From Salinibacterium sp. G-O1 (GTDB lineage Bacteria; Actinomycetota; Actinomycetes; Actinomycetales; Microbacteriaceae): DNA of 64,000 nt. A program made the position numbers and the translations under genes. The notes under the pieces were generated by a model. That model did not search any database, had not been told where the DNA came from, and saw only the letters and a program-made list of their open reading frames with translations. Positions 24,255 to 33,439 of the stretch are shown piece by piece; within the stretch, counting starts at the first letter, position 1, and each line of letters starts with the position of its first letter. The DNA lies in contig NZ_JASISV010000001.1 in the NCBI RefSeq assembly GCF_030063305.1, forward strand, positions 930,001 through 994,000. Reading direction: 5' to 3'.

Positions 24255-27200
24255 CCGTCTCGTCGCTGGAACTGGCGCACCTGCTCGGGCTGCCCGAACC
24301 GACGGTGCAGCAGCAGGCCGTCATAGAGGCTCCGCTGACCCCGGCGCTGGTCGTGGCGGGGGCGGGCAGCGGCAAGACCGAGACGATGGCGAACCGGGTC
24401 GTGTGGCTGCTCGCCAACAATCTCGTGTCGCCCGACCAGGTGCTGGGCCTCACGTTTACGAGGAAGGCCGCGGGCGGGCTCGCAGATCGGATTGCGAGGC
24501 GCATCACGCAACTGCGCCTCGTGCAGTCCCAGCGGCCCGACCTGTTGAGCGCGCCCAGCCGCGACCTGGAGCAGGCGGAGTTCGACCAGCCCACGGTGTC
24601 GACGTACAACTCGTTCGCCAGCGCCCTGTTCCGCGACAATGCGCTGCTGATTGGTCGCGAACCCGAGTCAGCGCTGCTTAATGACGCCTCGTCGTGGCAG
24701 CTCGCGCGGCACGTTGTCATGCAGAGCACCGACGACAGGCTCGTAACGCTGGGCAGCAGCATCGATCTCATTACCGAGAAGGTGATCGACCTCAGCCACC
24801 AGCTCAGCGACAACGTTGCTGACGCCTCCGCCGTCGACAGCTACGCCGAGCGATTCGTGGCCATCGGGGAGCTGCCTTTCACGAACGGCAAGCCGAAGAC
24901 GAGCCCGTACGCGAGCGTGACGAAAGCGGTCTCCGACATCGCTGCCCTCGGCCCGCTGCTGCAGCTCGCCGAGCAGTACGCCCTCGAGAAACGGCGTCGC
25001 GGTCTTCTCGAATTCAGCGATCAGGTCGCGCTCGCGCTGGCGATCTGCCGGCGCTCACCCGCAACGGTGCAGGCCTACCGAGACCGGTACCGGGTCGTCC
25101 TGCTCGATGAATATCAAGACACCAGCGTCGTTCAGACCGAGTTGCTCTCGTCTCTGTTCGGCGGCCACGGGGTGATGGCTGTCGGCGACCCCCACCAGTC
25201 GATCTATGGATGGCGCGGCGCGAGTGCCGCGAACCTCGCGCGATTCGCCGCCGACTTCGGCGACGCCAGCGAGTACGCGTTGTCGACGAGCTGGCGCAAC
25301 GCCACCACGATTCTCGACGCGGCAAACCTTCTCGTCGCACCCCTGAGTGCTGCGTCGCCCGTCACGGTCGAGTCGCTGCGACCGCGCCCGGCCGCTCCCA
25401 CCGGGACCCTCACGGGCGCGTACTTCGACGACATCGTGCAGGAGTCCCGTGCCGTCGCACAGTGGCTGAAGGCCGAACTCGCCAGGCCCGCCGAGCACGG
25501 GCTGCCCAAGACTGCCGCCATCCTGTTCCGCCAGCGACGACACATGGGGTTGTTCGCGCGCGCGCTGGAGGAGCTCAGGATTCCGCACCACATCCTCGGG
25601 CTCGGCGGGCTGTTGTCGACCCCGGAGATCGTTGACCTGGTCAGCGCGCTCAGGGTCATTCACGACCCGACGGCCGGGTCAGAACTCATCCGGTTGCTCT
25701 CCGGCGCTCGTTGGGCGATCGGGCCACACGACCTCAAGGCGCTCGCCGCCGTCGCGGGCTGGCTGCACTCGCGGCACTGGTCGCAGGGGGCGTTGAGCGA
25801 TGAGGTGAAGCAGCGGATGCGCGACTCCGTCGCGATCGACGACGGCCGTTCAATCGTCGACGCCCTCGATTTCGTGGGGGAGGCGCCTGCCGGTCACGGT
25901 CAGCTCGCGGGATTCAGCGAGCTCGGGCTCGAGCGGCTTCGCGCCGCCGCCCGGCAGCTCGCGTTCTTCCGCTCACGCGTGGGGCTCGCGCTGCCCGACC
26001 TGGTGCGTCTGATCGAGCAGGAACTCATGCTCGACATCGAGGTGATCGCCAACGAGTCGTCGGGCCTCGGCGCTGCCAACCTTTACGCGTTCCGCGACGA
26101 GCTGGCTGGCTTCCTCGCGGCGGATGAGCAGGCCACCCTCGGCGCCTTCCTCGGCTGGCTCGCGCGCGCCGAGCGCGACGACACCATGGGCCCGCGCAGC
26201 GAGGATGCAGAACGTGGCACGGTGCAGCTGCTCACGATCCACGGCGCGAAAGGCCTCGAATGGGAGGTCGTCGCCGTTCCGAGGATGACAGCCGACGAGT
26301 TACCAGCCGCATCGCGGGAGGGCACCGGCTGGATAAGGGTCGGTCAGCTCCCCTTCGAGTTCAGGGGGGATGCGCGCGAGCTGCCCAGGCTCGACTGGCA
26401 GGCCCTCGAGAACCAGGCCGAGTTCGACGCCGCGCTCAAGATCTTCAAGTCGGAGCTGGCCGCGCGCCACCAGGCAGAGGAGCGCAGGCTCGGCTACGTC
26501 GCCGTCACCAGGGCGCAGGATTCGCTGCTGCTGACCGGGGCGTTCTGGGGCGGCCAGGGTAAGCCGCGGCCACCGGGGGCGTTCCTCGCCGAGCTGGCCC
26601 GCGCCGGGCTGATCGACGAGCTGCCCACCGAAAGTGCCTTCGAAGACAACCCGTTGATGGGGGAGGCCGAGATCGAGCAGTGGCCGCTCGACCCGCTGGG
26701 CAACCGGCGTCGCGTGGTCGAGCGGGCGGCGGCGCTCGTGACGGCTGAGGCCGAGAATCCTCGCCCGGCGGGCGTCTGGCAGCACGATCTCGACCTGCTG
26801 CTGGCCGAGAGGGACGCTGCAGCACGGTCGGCGGCGGTCGTTCCCCTGCCGGAGCGGATTCCGGCATCCAGATTCAAGGATTTCGTCACGGACCCCTCGG
26901 GTGTCGCGAGGGCCCTGCGGCGACCGATGCCCGAGAAGCCGTATCGGGCGACGAGACTCGGCACCCGTTTTCACGGTTGGGTGGAGGCGCGCTACGGGGC
27001 TTCCTCGCCGTCAGAGCTGGTGGATGCCTCGCTGAGCGAGCTGGACTTCGAGCAGCAGGGCGACGACCTCGATCTGGTTGAACTCGAGCGACTGAAGGGC
27101 ATCTTCGAGAAGTCCCGCTGGGCGGCGCTGAGGCCCGTCGATGTCGAGATCGAGATTCACCTCCCGTTCGACGCACGCATCGTCATCTGCAAGATCGATG

Positions 27201-27469
27201 CCGTGTACGCCACCGACGATGGTCGATTCGAGATCGTCGACTGGAAGACCGGAAAGGCGCCGAGCGATGCGAAAGATCTGGAGCAGAAGCAGCTGCAGCT
27301 CGCGCTGTACCGGCTCGCTTACGCGCGCTTCAAGGGGATAGACCCGTCGCTCATCGATGCCGTCTTCTTCTACGTCTCTGACGACGCGATCATTCGGCCA
27401 GAGCGGCTCTTCGATGAGGCGCAACTGCTGGCGTCATGGCGAGGAGCTATTGCACCGGCCGGCTCATGA
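24251..27469 (+). CDS. adnB: ATP-dependent helicase-nuclease subunit AdnB
   Basis: 1072 residues from ATG 24251, which overlaps the adnA stop (ATGA). The SF1A helicase motifs are complete: VAGAGSGKTE (about 36-45), LTFTRKAA, LLDEYQDTSVVQ, VGDPHQSIYGWRG, LLTIHGAKGLEWEVV and VAVTRAQDSLLL. The C-terminal RecB-family nuclease has GTRFHGWVEAR (His), ICKIDAVYATD (Asp) and EIVDWKTGKA (Asp, Lys), then QLALYRLAYA. AdnB is the more robust motor of the AdnAB heterodimer in mycobacteria. The end overlaps the convergent LysR gene by 23 nt. Confidence 0.92.
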   Translation: MTVSSLELAHLLGLPEPTVQQQAVIEAPLTPALVVAGAGSGKTETMANRVVWLLANNLVSPDQVLGLTFTRKAAGGLADRIARRITQLRLVQSQRPDLLSAPSRDLEQAEFDQPTVSTYNSFASALFRDNALLIGREPESALLNDASSWQLARHVVMQSTDDRLVTLGSSIDLITEKVIDLSHQLSDNVADASAVDSYAERFVAIGELPFTNGKPKTSPYASVTKAVSDIAALGPLLQLAEQYALEKRRRGLLEFSDQVALALAICRRSPATVQAYRDRYRVVLLDEYQDTSVVQTELLSSLFGGHGVMAVGDPHQSIYGWRGASAANLARFAADFGDASEYALSTSWRNATTILDAANLLVAPLSAASPVTVESLRPRPAAPTGTLTGAYFDDIVQESRAVAQWLKAELARPAEHGLPKTAAILFRQRRHMGLFARALEELRIPHHILGLGGLLSTPEIVDLVSALRVIHDPTAGSELIRLLSGARWAIGPHDLKALAAVAGWLHSRHWSQGALSDEVKQRMRDSVAIDDGRSIVDALDFVGEAPAGHGQLAGFSELGLERLRAAARQLAFFRSRVGLALPDLVRLIEQELMLDIEVIANESSGLGAANLYAFRDELAGFLAADEQATLGAFLGWLARAERDDTMGPRSEDAERGTVQLLTIHGAKGLEWEVVAVPRMTADELPAASREGTGWIRVGQLPFEFRGDARELPRLDWQALENQAEFDAALKIFKSELAARHQAEERRLGYVAVTRAQDSLLLTGAFWGGQGKPRPPGAFLAELARAGLIDELPTESAFEDNPLMGEAEIEQWPLDPLGNRRRVVERAAALVTAEAENPRPAGVWQHDLDLLLAERDAAARSAAVVPLPERIPASRFKDFVTDPSGVARALRRPMPEKPYRATRLGTRFHGWVEARYGASSPSELVDASLSELDFEQQGDDLDLVELERLKGIFEKSRWAALRPVDVEIEIHLPFDARIVICKIDAVYATDDGRFEIVDWKTGKAPSDAKDLEQKQLQLALYRLAYARFKGIDPSLIDAVFFYVSDDAIIRPERLFDEAQLLASWRGAIAPAGS

Positions 27470-28292
27470 TGGCCGCGCTCAGAGCCTCGACGGGCTCCCG
27501 GTTGCTGCCCGGGTTGTCGAGCAGCGCGAAGTCGATATCGCCGAGGTCGGGCAGCCCGTGCGCGGCTGACACCTGCGTCAGATCGGCGGGGATGAGCGAC
27601 TGCGGGAATACGGCGACCCCGATTCCGGCGCGCACGGCCGCGAGCACCCCGTTGACCTCCCGCACATTGCAGGTGATCCGCCAGGTACGTCCGATTTTCT
27701 GCAGCGAGTTCAGCGCGTAGTTCCGGCTGATGCTCGGCGCCTGGTACGCGATCACCGGGACGGGCAGGGCCGGATCGATCGTGACGCTGCGGTGGCCGAC
27801 CCACACCATCCGGTCGCGACGCACGAGCCGGCCTTCCTGCGTTCCCGGATCCTGCTTGATGAACACGAGATCGAGCTGGCCCGACTGCAGCCTGCGCACC
27901 AGCGCCGGACTCTGATTGACGGTCAGCTCGAGGTTGATCGCCGGGTATAGCTGCCTGAAATCGCGCAGGATGCCCGGCAGCTGGGTGAGCGCGAGGTCGT
28001 CTGCCGAGCCGAACCTGAGCCGCCCCCGCATCGCCGAACCGGTGAAGTAGTGCGAGGCCTGGTCGTGGGCGGCGAGGATCGTGCGGGCGAAACCGAGCAT
28101 CGCGTCCCCGTTGTCGGTCAGTGACACGACCCTGGTGTCGCGGTTGACGAGGTTGCGGCCTGCCGACTGTTCCAGTTTGCGGATGTGCTGGCTGACCGTG
28201 GGCTGGCTCAGTCCGAGGCGGGCACCGGCCTGCGTGAAGTTGAGAGTCTCGGCGACGGCGACGAAAGTTGTGAGGAGCACAGGGTCGAACAT
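27447..28292 (-). CDS. LysR family transcriptional regulator
   Basis: 281 residues. The DNA-binding domain has FVAVAETLNFTQAGARLGLS followed by QPTVSQHIRKLEQ, and an effector domain follows. It is divergent from an MFS exporter (86-bp gap), the usual arrangement for a regulator of its transporter. Unlike its neighbours it has a Shine-Dalgarno (AAAGAGGG, spacing 5) and a TTGTAATGA -10-like region about 30 bp upstream. The stop lies inside the adnB end. This pair interrupts the adnB-nudC-uvrD2 region as I remember it from other actinobacteria. Confidence 0.87.
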   Translation of the reverse strand: MFDPVLLTTFVAVAETLNFTQAGARLGLSQPTVSQHIRKLEQSAGRNLVNRDTRVVSLTDNGDAMLGFARTILAAHDQASHYFTGSAMRGRLRFGSADDLALTQLPGILRDFRQLYPAINLELTVNQSPALVRRLQSGQLDLVFIKQDPGTQEGRLVRRDRMVWVGHRSVTIDPALPVPVIAYQAPSISRNYALNSLQKIGRTWRITCNVREVNGVLAAVRAGIGVAVFPQSLIPADLTQVSAAHGLPDLGDIDFALLDNPGSNREPVEALSAAIMSRPVQ

Positions 28293-28366
28293 CCCATCCC
28301 TCTTTCATTACAAAATCGAATGATACTTATAGGGTCGATTCACTGCTGGTATGACTACGCCTAACG

Positions 28367-28372
28367 TAGCGT
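28367..28372 (+). promoter_or_regulatory. leaderless -10 element of the MFS exporter gene
   Basis: TAGCGT, spacer GGAATG, then GTG 28379. It favours GTG 28379 over the overlapping ATG 28376, which would be part of the spacer. Confidence 0.55.
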
Positions 28373-28378
28373 GGAATG

Positions 28379-29740
28379 GTGACATTGACACCCGACCAGG
28401 CACCACCGACCACACCCATCGCGATCTCGATGCAGCGGCCGGCCTGGCGTGACACCTTCGGTGCCCTGAAAGTGCACAACTACCGCCTCTATGTGATCGC
28501 CCAGTTCATCGCGCACACGGCGGGGTGGGCGCAGCGAATCGCCGTCGACTGGCTCGTGCTCGAGATCACCGGAAGCGTCACCCTCGTAGGGCTGACCATC
28601 GCACTCCAGTTCCTCCCGACCCTGATTCTCGGGGCGCACGCCGGGGTGGTTGCCGACCGGTTTAAGAAGCGGTCGGTGCTGATCTTCTGCCAGGCGATTA
28701 TCGCCGGCCTGAACCTGGTGCTCGCGATCATCGCCATCTCGGGCAACGCCAATCTGATCGCGGTCTACATTCTGGTGCTCGCCGTCGGCACGCTGCAGGT
28801 GTTCGACAACCCGGCGCGAACGGTGTTCGTCAACGAGATGGTGGGTCCGCGCCACATCCGCAACGCGATCAGTGTGAACGCCTCGATCTTCCACCTCGGA
28901 GCGCTCATCGGTCCTGCGCTGAGTGGCATCCTGATCGTCGCGGTCGGCTCGGGCTGGGCGATCGGCGCGAACGTGATCGCCGGACTGATCGGCATCATTC
29001 TGATCGTCGCCATGCGCAAGAAAGACCTGCTCATCGCCCCGCGCGCGCCGCGCCACAAGGGGCAGATCCGTGAGGCAGCCCGCTACGTTCTCAGCAAGCC
29101 AACCCTGTTCTGGACGCTCGTCATGGTCGCGTTCGTGGCCATCTTCGGGATGCCCATGCCGGCGCTTCTCGCGGGCATGGCCGATCACGTGTATATGACC
29201 GGCGCCACCGGGTACGGCCTGTACAACTCGCTGGCCGCCATCGGCGCGCTGGTGGGAGCCCTCGCATCCACGCGTCGGTCCACCCTCCGGTTGCGCACCA
29301 TCATGATCGGCGCGATGGTCTACGGGCTCATGCTGATCGTCGCGGGACTGGCGCCGTTCTATCCGCTCTTCCTCGTCGCGCTTCCCGCGATCGGCCTCGC
29401 GCGCCTGCTGTACATGACCGCGGGCGAAACCATGATGCAGCTGTCGTCCAACCTCGCCATCAGGGGGCGAATCATGGCCTTCTGGGTGATGGTTGTCGTC
29501 GGTGGCCAGGCGATCGGCGGGCCGCTGATGGGCTGGTTTGCCGAGAATCTGGGCGCCAAGACTGCGATGGTCATCTCGGGTGCGGTGCCGACCCTGGCGG
29601 CTATCGTCATCGCCATCCTGCTCTCACGAAGCGGGAAACTGCGCGTGGCCGTCACCGCGAAGCGGGGAAAGTGGGTCGCGATCGTGCCCAAGCGCAGGGT
29701 GCCCGCCCCCGCAACAAAGCCCCTGCAGCCCACGCACTAG
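28379..29740 (+). CDS. MFS transporter, EntS/DHA3-like exporter
   Basis: 453 residues with 12 hydrophobic segments. The N-terminal FGALKVHNYRLYVIAQFIAHTAG pattern, split here as FGALKVHNYRLY then VIAQFIAHTAG, and the loop GVVADRFKKRSVLIFCQ (MFS motif A) are typical of the EntS/DHA3 group, which exports siderophores and drugs. The C-terminus is basic. It is divergent from LysR, its probable regulator. The substrate is unknown. The start is chosen from the TAGCGT element. Confidence 0.8.
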   Translation: MTLTPDQAPPTTPIAISMQRPAWRDTFGALKVHNYRLYVIAQFIAHTAGWAQRIAVDWLVLEITGSVTLVGLTIALQFLPTLILGAHAGVVADRFKKRSVLIFCQAIIAGLNLVLAIIAISGNANLIAVYILVLAVGTLQVFDNPARTVFVNEMVGPRHIRNAISVNASIFHLGALIGPALSGILIVAVGSGWAIGANVIAGLIGIILIVAMRKKDLLIAPRAPRHKGQIREAARYVLSKPTLFWTLVMVAFVAIFGMPMPALLAGMADHVYMTGATGYGLYNSLAAIGALVGALASTRRSTLRLRTIMIGAMVYGLMLIVAGLAPFYPLFLVALPAIGLARLLYMTAGETMMQLSSNLAIRGRIMAFWVMVVVGGQAIGGPLMGWFAENLGAKTAMVISGAVPTLAAIVIAILLSRSGKLRVAVTAKRGKWVAIVPKRRVPAPATKPLQPTH

Positions 29741-29768
29741 CCCGCGCCGCCGCCGAACGGGGAGTGGG

Positions 29769-30764
29769 CTAGACGGCCTTCTCGCTGCGAGCGAGGAACG
29801 CCTCGACCTCATCCACGGCCATGGTCGGCATGGTTTGCGTGCCGATCGGATTCATGACGTCGTTGCGGATGCTGTCGACCAGGCCGGTCAGCATCTGCAC
29901 CGCGTCGTCGACGACGTCGGTGTTGCGCGTCTCGGTGCCGTGCAGCAGCCACTTCGCCACCTCGAGCTCCGCGTAGAACATGGCCCGTTGACGTACCTGG
30001 CGATCCGTGGCTCCGCGTGCGCGGGAGTAGGCGTCGAAGACACTGTCGGCAACCGCGTCGTTCGAGATCACCCACTGTAGGTCGCGGGCCGGGTCGCCGA
30101 CCCGCAGCTCCTGCCAGCCGAGCACGCCGGTAACGGCATCGTCGGCGCTGAGGAAGGATGTCGCGGTGAGCGCGCCGTTGATCACGGTCGGCTGGAACTG
30201 CCAGAGCTTCGCGTCGTCGGCAGCATTCTGCCAGCGGGCGATGAGCGCCGCCGGCACGAGTGCGGTCGCGGCCGCGCGATCCATGACGGTGACGGCAGCG
30301 CGAAGGCATTCGCCGGCGGTGAGCACGGGCAGGCCGGCGTCAGCCACGAAGCTGGTGGGCAGTGAGTGGATGGCGCCGATCGCGGTTCCGATGGACGCTG
30401 CCAGCGAATCCGGCCCCGCGTCCATCGAGCCCAGGGCAACTTTTGCGCCGTAGAGGAACTCGTACACGAACGCTCGGGTGTTTCCGAGGGGCGCCTGGCC
30501 GGAGAAGGTGGAGACGGCGAACGGGAGGCGTGTGCGCACGCCCGTGCTCAGTGCGCGCAACGCGACGAGGTCGGCGGACTGCTCAGTTTCGGCGCGGATG
30601 CTGCGGGGAGCACGGATTATCCAGTGCTTGCCGTCGCGGCTGGTGAGCAGTGCTGAGTCGAAGTCGCCGCCCTCGATCGCACCGAAGTGGGAGACGCCGG
30701 CGACGTCGAGCCCCGGCACAGCCGAGGTGGCGAGCGCGGCTAGAGTGAGATGGGATCTGGCCAT
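29769..30764 (-). CDS. APH-fold phosphotransferase family protein
   Basis: 331 residues of the aminoglycoside/macrolide phosphotransferase fold. The N-lobe ends around FVYEFLYGAKVALG, ADAGLPVLTAGECLR follows, and the region PTVINGALTATSFLSADDAV with VTGVLGWQELRVGDPARDLQ corresponds to the catalytic and metal loops. The canonical HGDLHPGN is replaced by NGALTATSF, so the catalytic Asp is missing at that place. That makes kinase activity doubtful, and antibiotic resistance should not be inferred. TACCCT lies 7 nt before the ATG. It is divergent from nudC. Confidence 0.7.
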   Translation of the reverse strand: MARSHLTLAALATSAVPGLDVAGVSHFGAIEGGDFDSALLTSRDGKHWIIRAPRSIRAETEQSADLVALRALSTGVRTRLPFAVSTFSGQAPLGNTRAFVYEFLYGAKVALGSMDAGPDSLAASIGTAIGAIHSLPTSFVADAGLPVLTAGECLRAAVTVMDRAAATALVPAALIARWQNAADDAKLWQFQPTVINGALTATSFLSADDAVTGVLGWQELRVGDPARDLQWVISNDAVADSVFDAYSRARGATDRQVRQRAMFYAELEVAKWLLHGTETRNTDVVDDAVQMLTGLVDSIRNDVMNPIGTQTMPTMAVDEVEAFLARSEKAV

Positions 30765-30771
30765 ACCAGAC

Positions 30772-30777
30772 AGGGTA
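30772..30777 (-). promoter_or_regulatory. -10 element of the APH-fold gene
   Basis: TACCCT on the minus strand, 7-nt spacer GTCTGGT, then ATG at 30764. Confidence 0.5.
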
Positions 30778-30836
30778 GGTCGCCCACCCCACGCAATCGC
30801 TTCACGCCACGCACTTCTGACGGGGTCGCCTCATAC

Positions 30837-31763
30837 ATGTCTCAATCTTTTTCTTCACGACTTCCGCTCGCCCGCTTCGAGATGGACAGGGATCACCTCG
30901 CTCGCGAACGTGAAGACCTCTTCGAGGAGCTGTGGGCCGACCCCGCCACGCGCATTCTTCCGATCTTTCAGGGCTCGGCTTTGCTCTCGTCGCCGACGAG
31001 CCTCGCGCTTCTGCCCGTCCATGCGATTCCCGACGGCGACATCAAGGTTTACCTCGGCCGCTCTCTCTCGACCACGAGCCCCGAACCTGTCGGCACTCCG
31101 ATTGTTGCTGTCCAGTTCGTCGACGCCGGCCATCTTGCCGAAGCAGAATGGGGCAATCTTCGTTTCCTGGGCAGCACGCTGAGCAACCGGGATGCCGGAA
31201 TGCTGGTCGAGGCACTGGGCGTGCTGAACTGGCATGCCTCCCACCGGTTTTCCCCTCGCACGGGTGAGCCCACGGTCGTGGAGAAGGGCGGCTGGGTGCG
31301 GCGCGACCCGATTTCGAATACCGAAGTCTTTCCCCGCACCGATGCCGCCATCATCGTCGGCATCACGGACGCCGAGAATCGCATGCTGCTGGGCTCAAAT
31401 GCCCTGTGGGAGAGCAACCGCTACTCCCTGCTTGCTGGTTTCGTGGAGCCAGGCGAGTCGCTCGAGACCGCCGTGCAGCGCGAGGTGCTTGAGGAGTCCG
31501 GCATCCATGTGGTCGATCCCGTGTACCTCGGCAGCCAGCCCTGGCCATTCCCGGCCTCGCTCATGCTCGGCTTCACCGCGACGGTCGATCCGGATCACGG
31601 CACCGAGGCGACCCCGGACGGCACCGAAATCCTCGACCTCCGGTGGTTCAGCCGCGATGAACTGACCGCAGCCCTGCCAGACATCAAGCTCCCTGGGCCC
31701 ACCTCGATCGCCCGCGCGATCATCGAGGAGTGGTACGGCGGGCCCATCCTTGACGGTCAATGA
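30837..31763 (+). CDS. nudC: NADH pyrophosphatase, NudC-like Nudix hydrolase
   Basis: Hydrolyses NAD(H) and, in known homologues, removes NAD caps from RNA. 308 residues. The Nudix box reads GFVEPGESLETAVQREVLEE followed by SGI, and the NudC-specific motif SQPWPFPASLMLGF follows. The zinc-ribbon position between the N-terminal domain and the Nudix domain reads HASHRFSPRTGEPTVV: all zinc cysteines are gone, and I see no cysteine anywhere in the protein. Start ATG 30837 is the best conserved-looking option but has neither a clear Shine-Dalgarno nor a TANNNT. uvrD2 follows with an ATGA overlap. Confidence 0.87.
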   Translation: MSQSFSSRLPLARFEMDRDHLAREREDLFEELWADPATRILPIFQGSALLSSPTSLALLPVHAIPDGDIKVYLGRSLSTTSPEPVGTPIVAVQFVDAGHLAEAEWGNLRFLGSTLSNRDAGMLVEALGVLNWHASHRFSPRTGEPTVVEKGGWVRRDPISNTEVFPRTDAAIIVGITDAENRMLLGSNALWESNRYSLLAGFVEPGESLETAVQREVLEESGIHVVDPVYLGSQPWPFPASLMLGFTATVDPDHGTEATPDGTEILDLRWFSRDELTAALPDIKLPGPTSIARAIIEEWYGGPILDGQ

Positions 31764-33439
31764 CGTTGACTACCTCTGAATCCCTGCTCGACGGGCTCGA
31801 CGACCAGCAGCGACTGGCCTGCGAGTCGCTGCTCGGTCCGGTCTGTCTGCTGGCCGGCGCCGGCACCGGCAAGACCCGCGCGATCACCCACCGCATTGCG
31901 TATGGCGTTGCCACGGGTGTGTACCCTCCCGGTCGCGTGATGGCGCTCACGTTCACCGCCCGCGCGGCGGGCGAGCTGCGCGGACGGCTGAGGGCCCTCG
32001 GTGCCGGGGGAGTTTCGGCGCGCACGTTCCACGCGTCCGCCCTCTCGCAATTGAACTTCTTCTGGCCGCAGGTGATCGGCGGCACGATGCCGAGGCTGCT
32101 CGAGGGCAAGGCAAAGGTGATCGCGCACGGCGCAGACTCGCTCCGGCTGAAACTCGACACGGCAACCCTGCGTGACGTCGCGGCCGAGATCGAGTGGCGA
32201 AAGACGTCGAGGCTGTCGATCGAGGAGTACGCCGCGAAGAACAGACCCGTCTCTCCCGCACTCACCCTCGACAAGATGGTGGCGCTGCAGGGTGCCTACG
32301 AGACGGTGAAGGATGAGCGCAGGCAGATCGATTTTGAGGATGTGCTGCTGGCGGCGGCGGGCATGATCGAGGCCGAGCCGCGTGTCGCCCAGCAGGTGAG
32401 GGAGCAGTACCGGTTCTTCGTGGTCGACGAGTACCAGGACGTTTCGCCACTGCAGCATGACCTTCTTCAGCTGTGGTTGGGGCCCCGCAACGACGTGTGT
32501 GTGGTCGGCGACGTGAGCCAGACCATTTACTCCTTCGCGGGAGCCAGCCCCGACTACCTGCTCGGGTTCGGCTCAGAGCATGAGGACGCCGTCGTGCTGC
32601 GGCTGGAGCAGAACTACCGATCGACCCCCTCCATCGTGGCGAGCGCCAACCGGCTCATGCGCGATCGGCCAGGGGCCCTCACCCTCCGGTCGGCCAGCGA
32701 GCGCACCGGCCCGGCTCCGGTCACCACCGCCTATGCCTCCGACAGCGCCGAGGCCAGGGCAGTGGCCAACTCGATCGCTGACGAGATCGCCCGTGGAACA
32801 AAGCCAGAGTCCATCGCAGTACTGTTCAGAATCAACGTGCAGTCGCAGGCTCTGGAGTCGGCGCTCGGCGATGCCGGTGTGCCGTACCTCGTGCGCGGCT
32901 CTAGCCGTTTCTTCGACCAGCGGGAGGTGAAGGAGGCGCTCATGCTGCTGCGCGGGGCGACCGTCAATACCGCCGTCGAGCCCCTCTTCAAGACTGTCAG
33001 CGACGTGTTGCGTTCGATCGGCTGGTCGCAGGAGCCGCCCGAGACCCGCGGTGCCGTGCGCGACCGCTGGGATTCCCTCAACGCGCTCATGCACCTCGCC
33101 GAGGAGGCGCCAGACGGCACCACCCTCCGGCAGTTCGTCGACGACCTCTTCGAGCGTCAGGCGGGCCAGCACGAGCCGACGATGTCGGCCGTGACGCTCG
33201 CGACCCTGCACTCCGCGAAGGGTCTCGAATGGGAGTCGGTGTACCTCGTGGGGCTCGCCGAAGGTCTCGTGCCGATCAGTTACGCCAAGGACCCGGCCGC
33301 CGTCGAGGAGGAACGCAGACTGCTCTACGTCGGCGTGACCCGTGCTCGCCGGTCCCTCGCGCTCAGCTGGTCGACCAGCCCACAGCAGGGGCGCGCCGGT
33401 CAGCGCTCGCCCAGTCGGTTTCTGGCCGAGCTGGGGTAA
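31760..33439 (+). CDS. UvrD/Rep-family DNA helicase, UvrD2-like short form
   Basis: 559 residues. SF1A motifs: LLAGAGTGKTR (about 31-40), LTFTARAA, VVDEYQDVSPLQ, VGDVSQTIYSFAG, TLHSAKGLEWESVYL and VGVTRARRSLAL. The position after nudC matches uvrD2 in mycobacteria. The C-terminal HRDC domain and tetracysteine tail of mycobacterial UvrD2 are missing; the protein stops just after motif VI with RSPSRFLAELG. The last 77 nt overlap the convergent cyclodehydratase-like gene. Probably a 3'-5' helicase in repair or replication restart. Confidence 0.85.
   Translation: MTLTTSESLLDGLDDQQRLACESLLGPVCLLAGAGTGKTRAITHRIAYGVATGVYPPGRVMALTFTARAAGELRGRLRALGAGGVSARTFHASALSQLNFFWPQVIGGTMPRLLEGKAKVIAHGADSLRLKLDTATLRDVAAEIEWRKTSRLSIEEYAAKNRPVSPALTLDKMVALQGAYETVKDERRQIDFEDVLLAAAGMIEAEPRVAQQVREQYRFFVVDEYQDVSPLQHDLLQLWLGPRNDVCVVGDVSQTIYSFAGASPDYLLGFGSEHEDAVVLRLEQNYRSTPSIVASANRLMRDRPGALTLRSASERTGPAPVTTAYASDSAEARAVANSIADEIARGTKPESIAVLFRINVQSQALESALGDAGVPYLVRGSSRFFDQREVKEALMLLRGATVNTAVEPLFKTVSDVLRSIGWSQEPPETRGAVRDRWDSLNALMHLAEEAPDGTTLRQFVDDLFERQAGQHEPTMSAVTLATLHSAKGLEWESVYLVGLAEGLVPISYAKDPAAVEEERRLLYVGVTRARRSLALSWSTSPQQGRAGQRSPSRFLAELG

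Noticed and set aside
29769-30764. Aminoglycoside resistance gene
   Set aside because: The catalytic loop is degenerate, and the gene sits in what looks like a conserved chromosomal block, not a mobile or resistance context.
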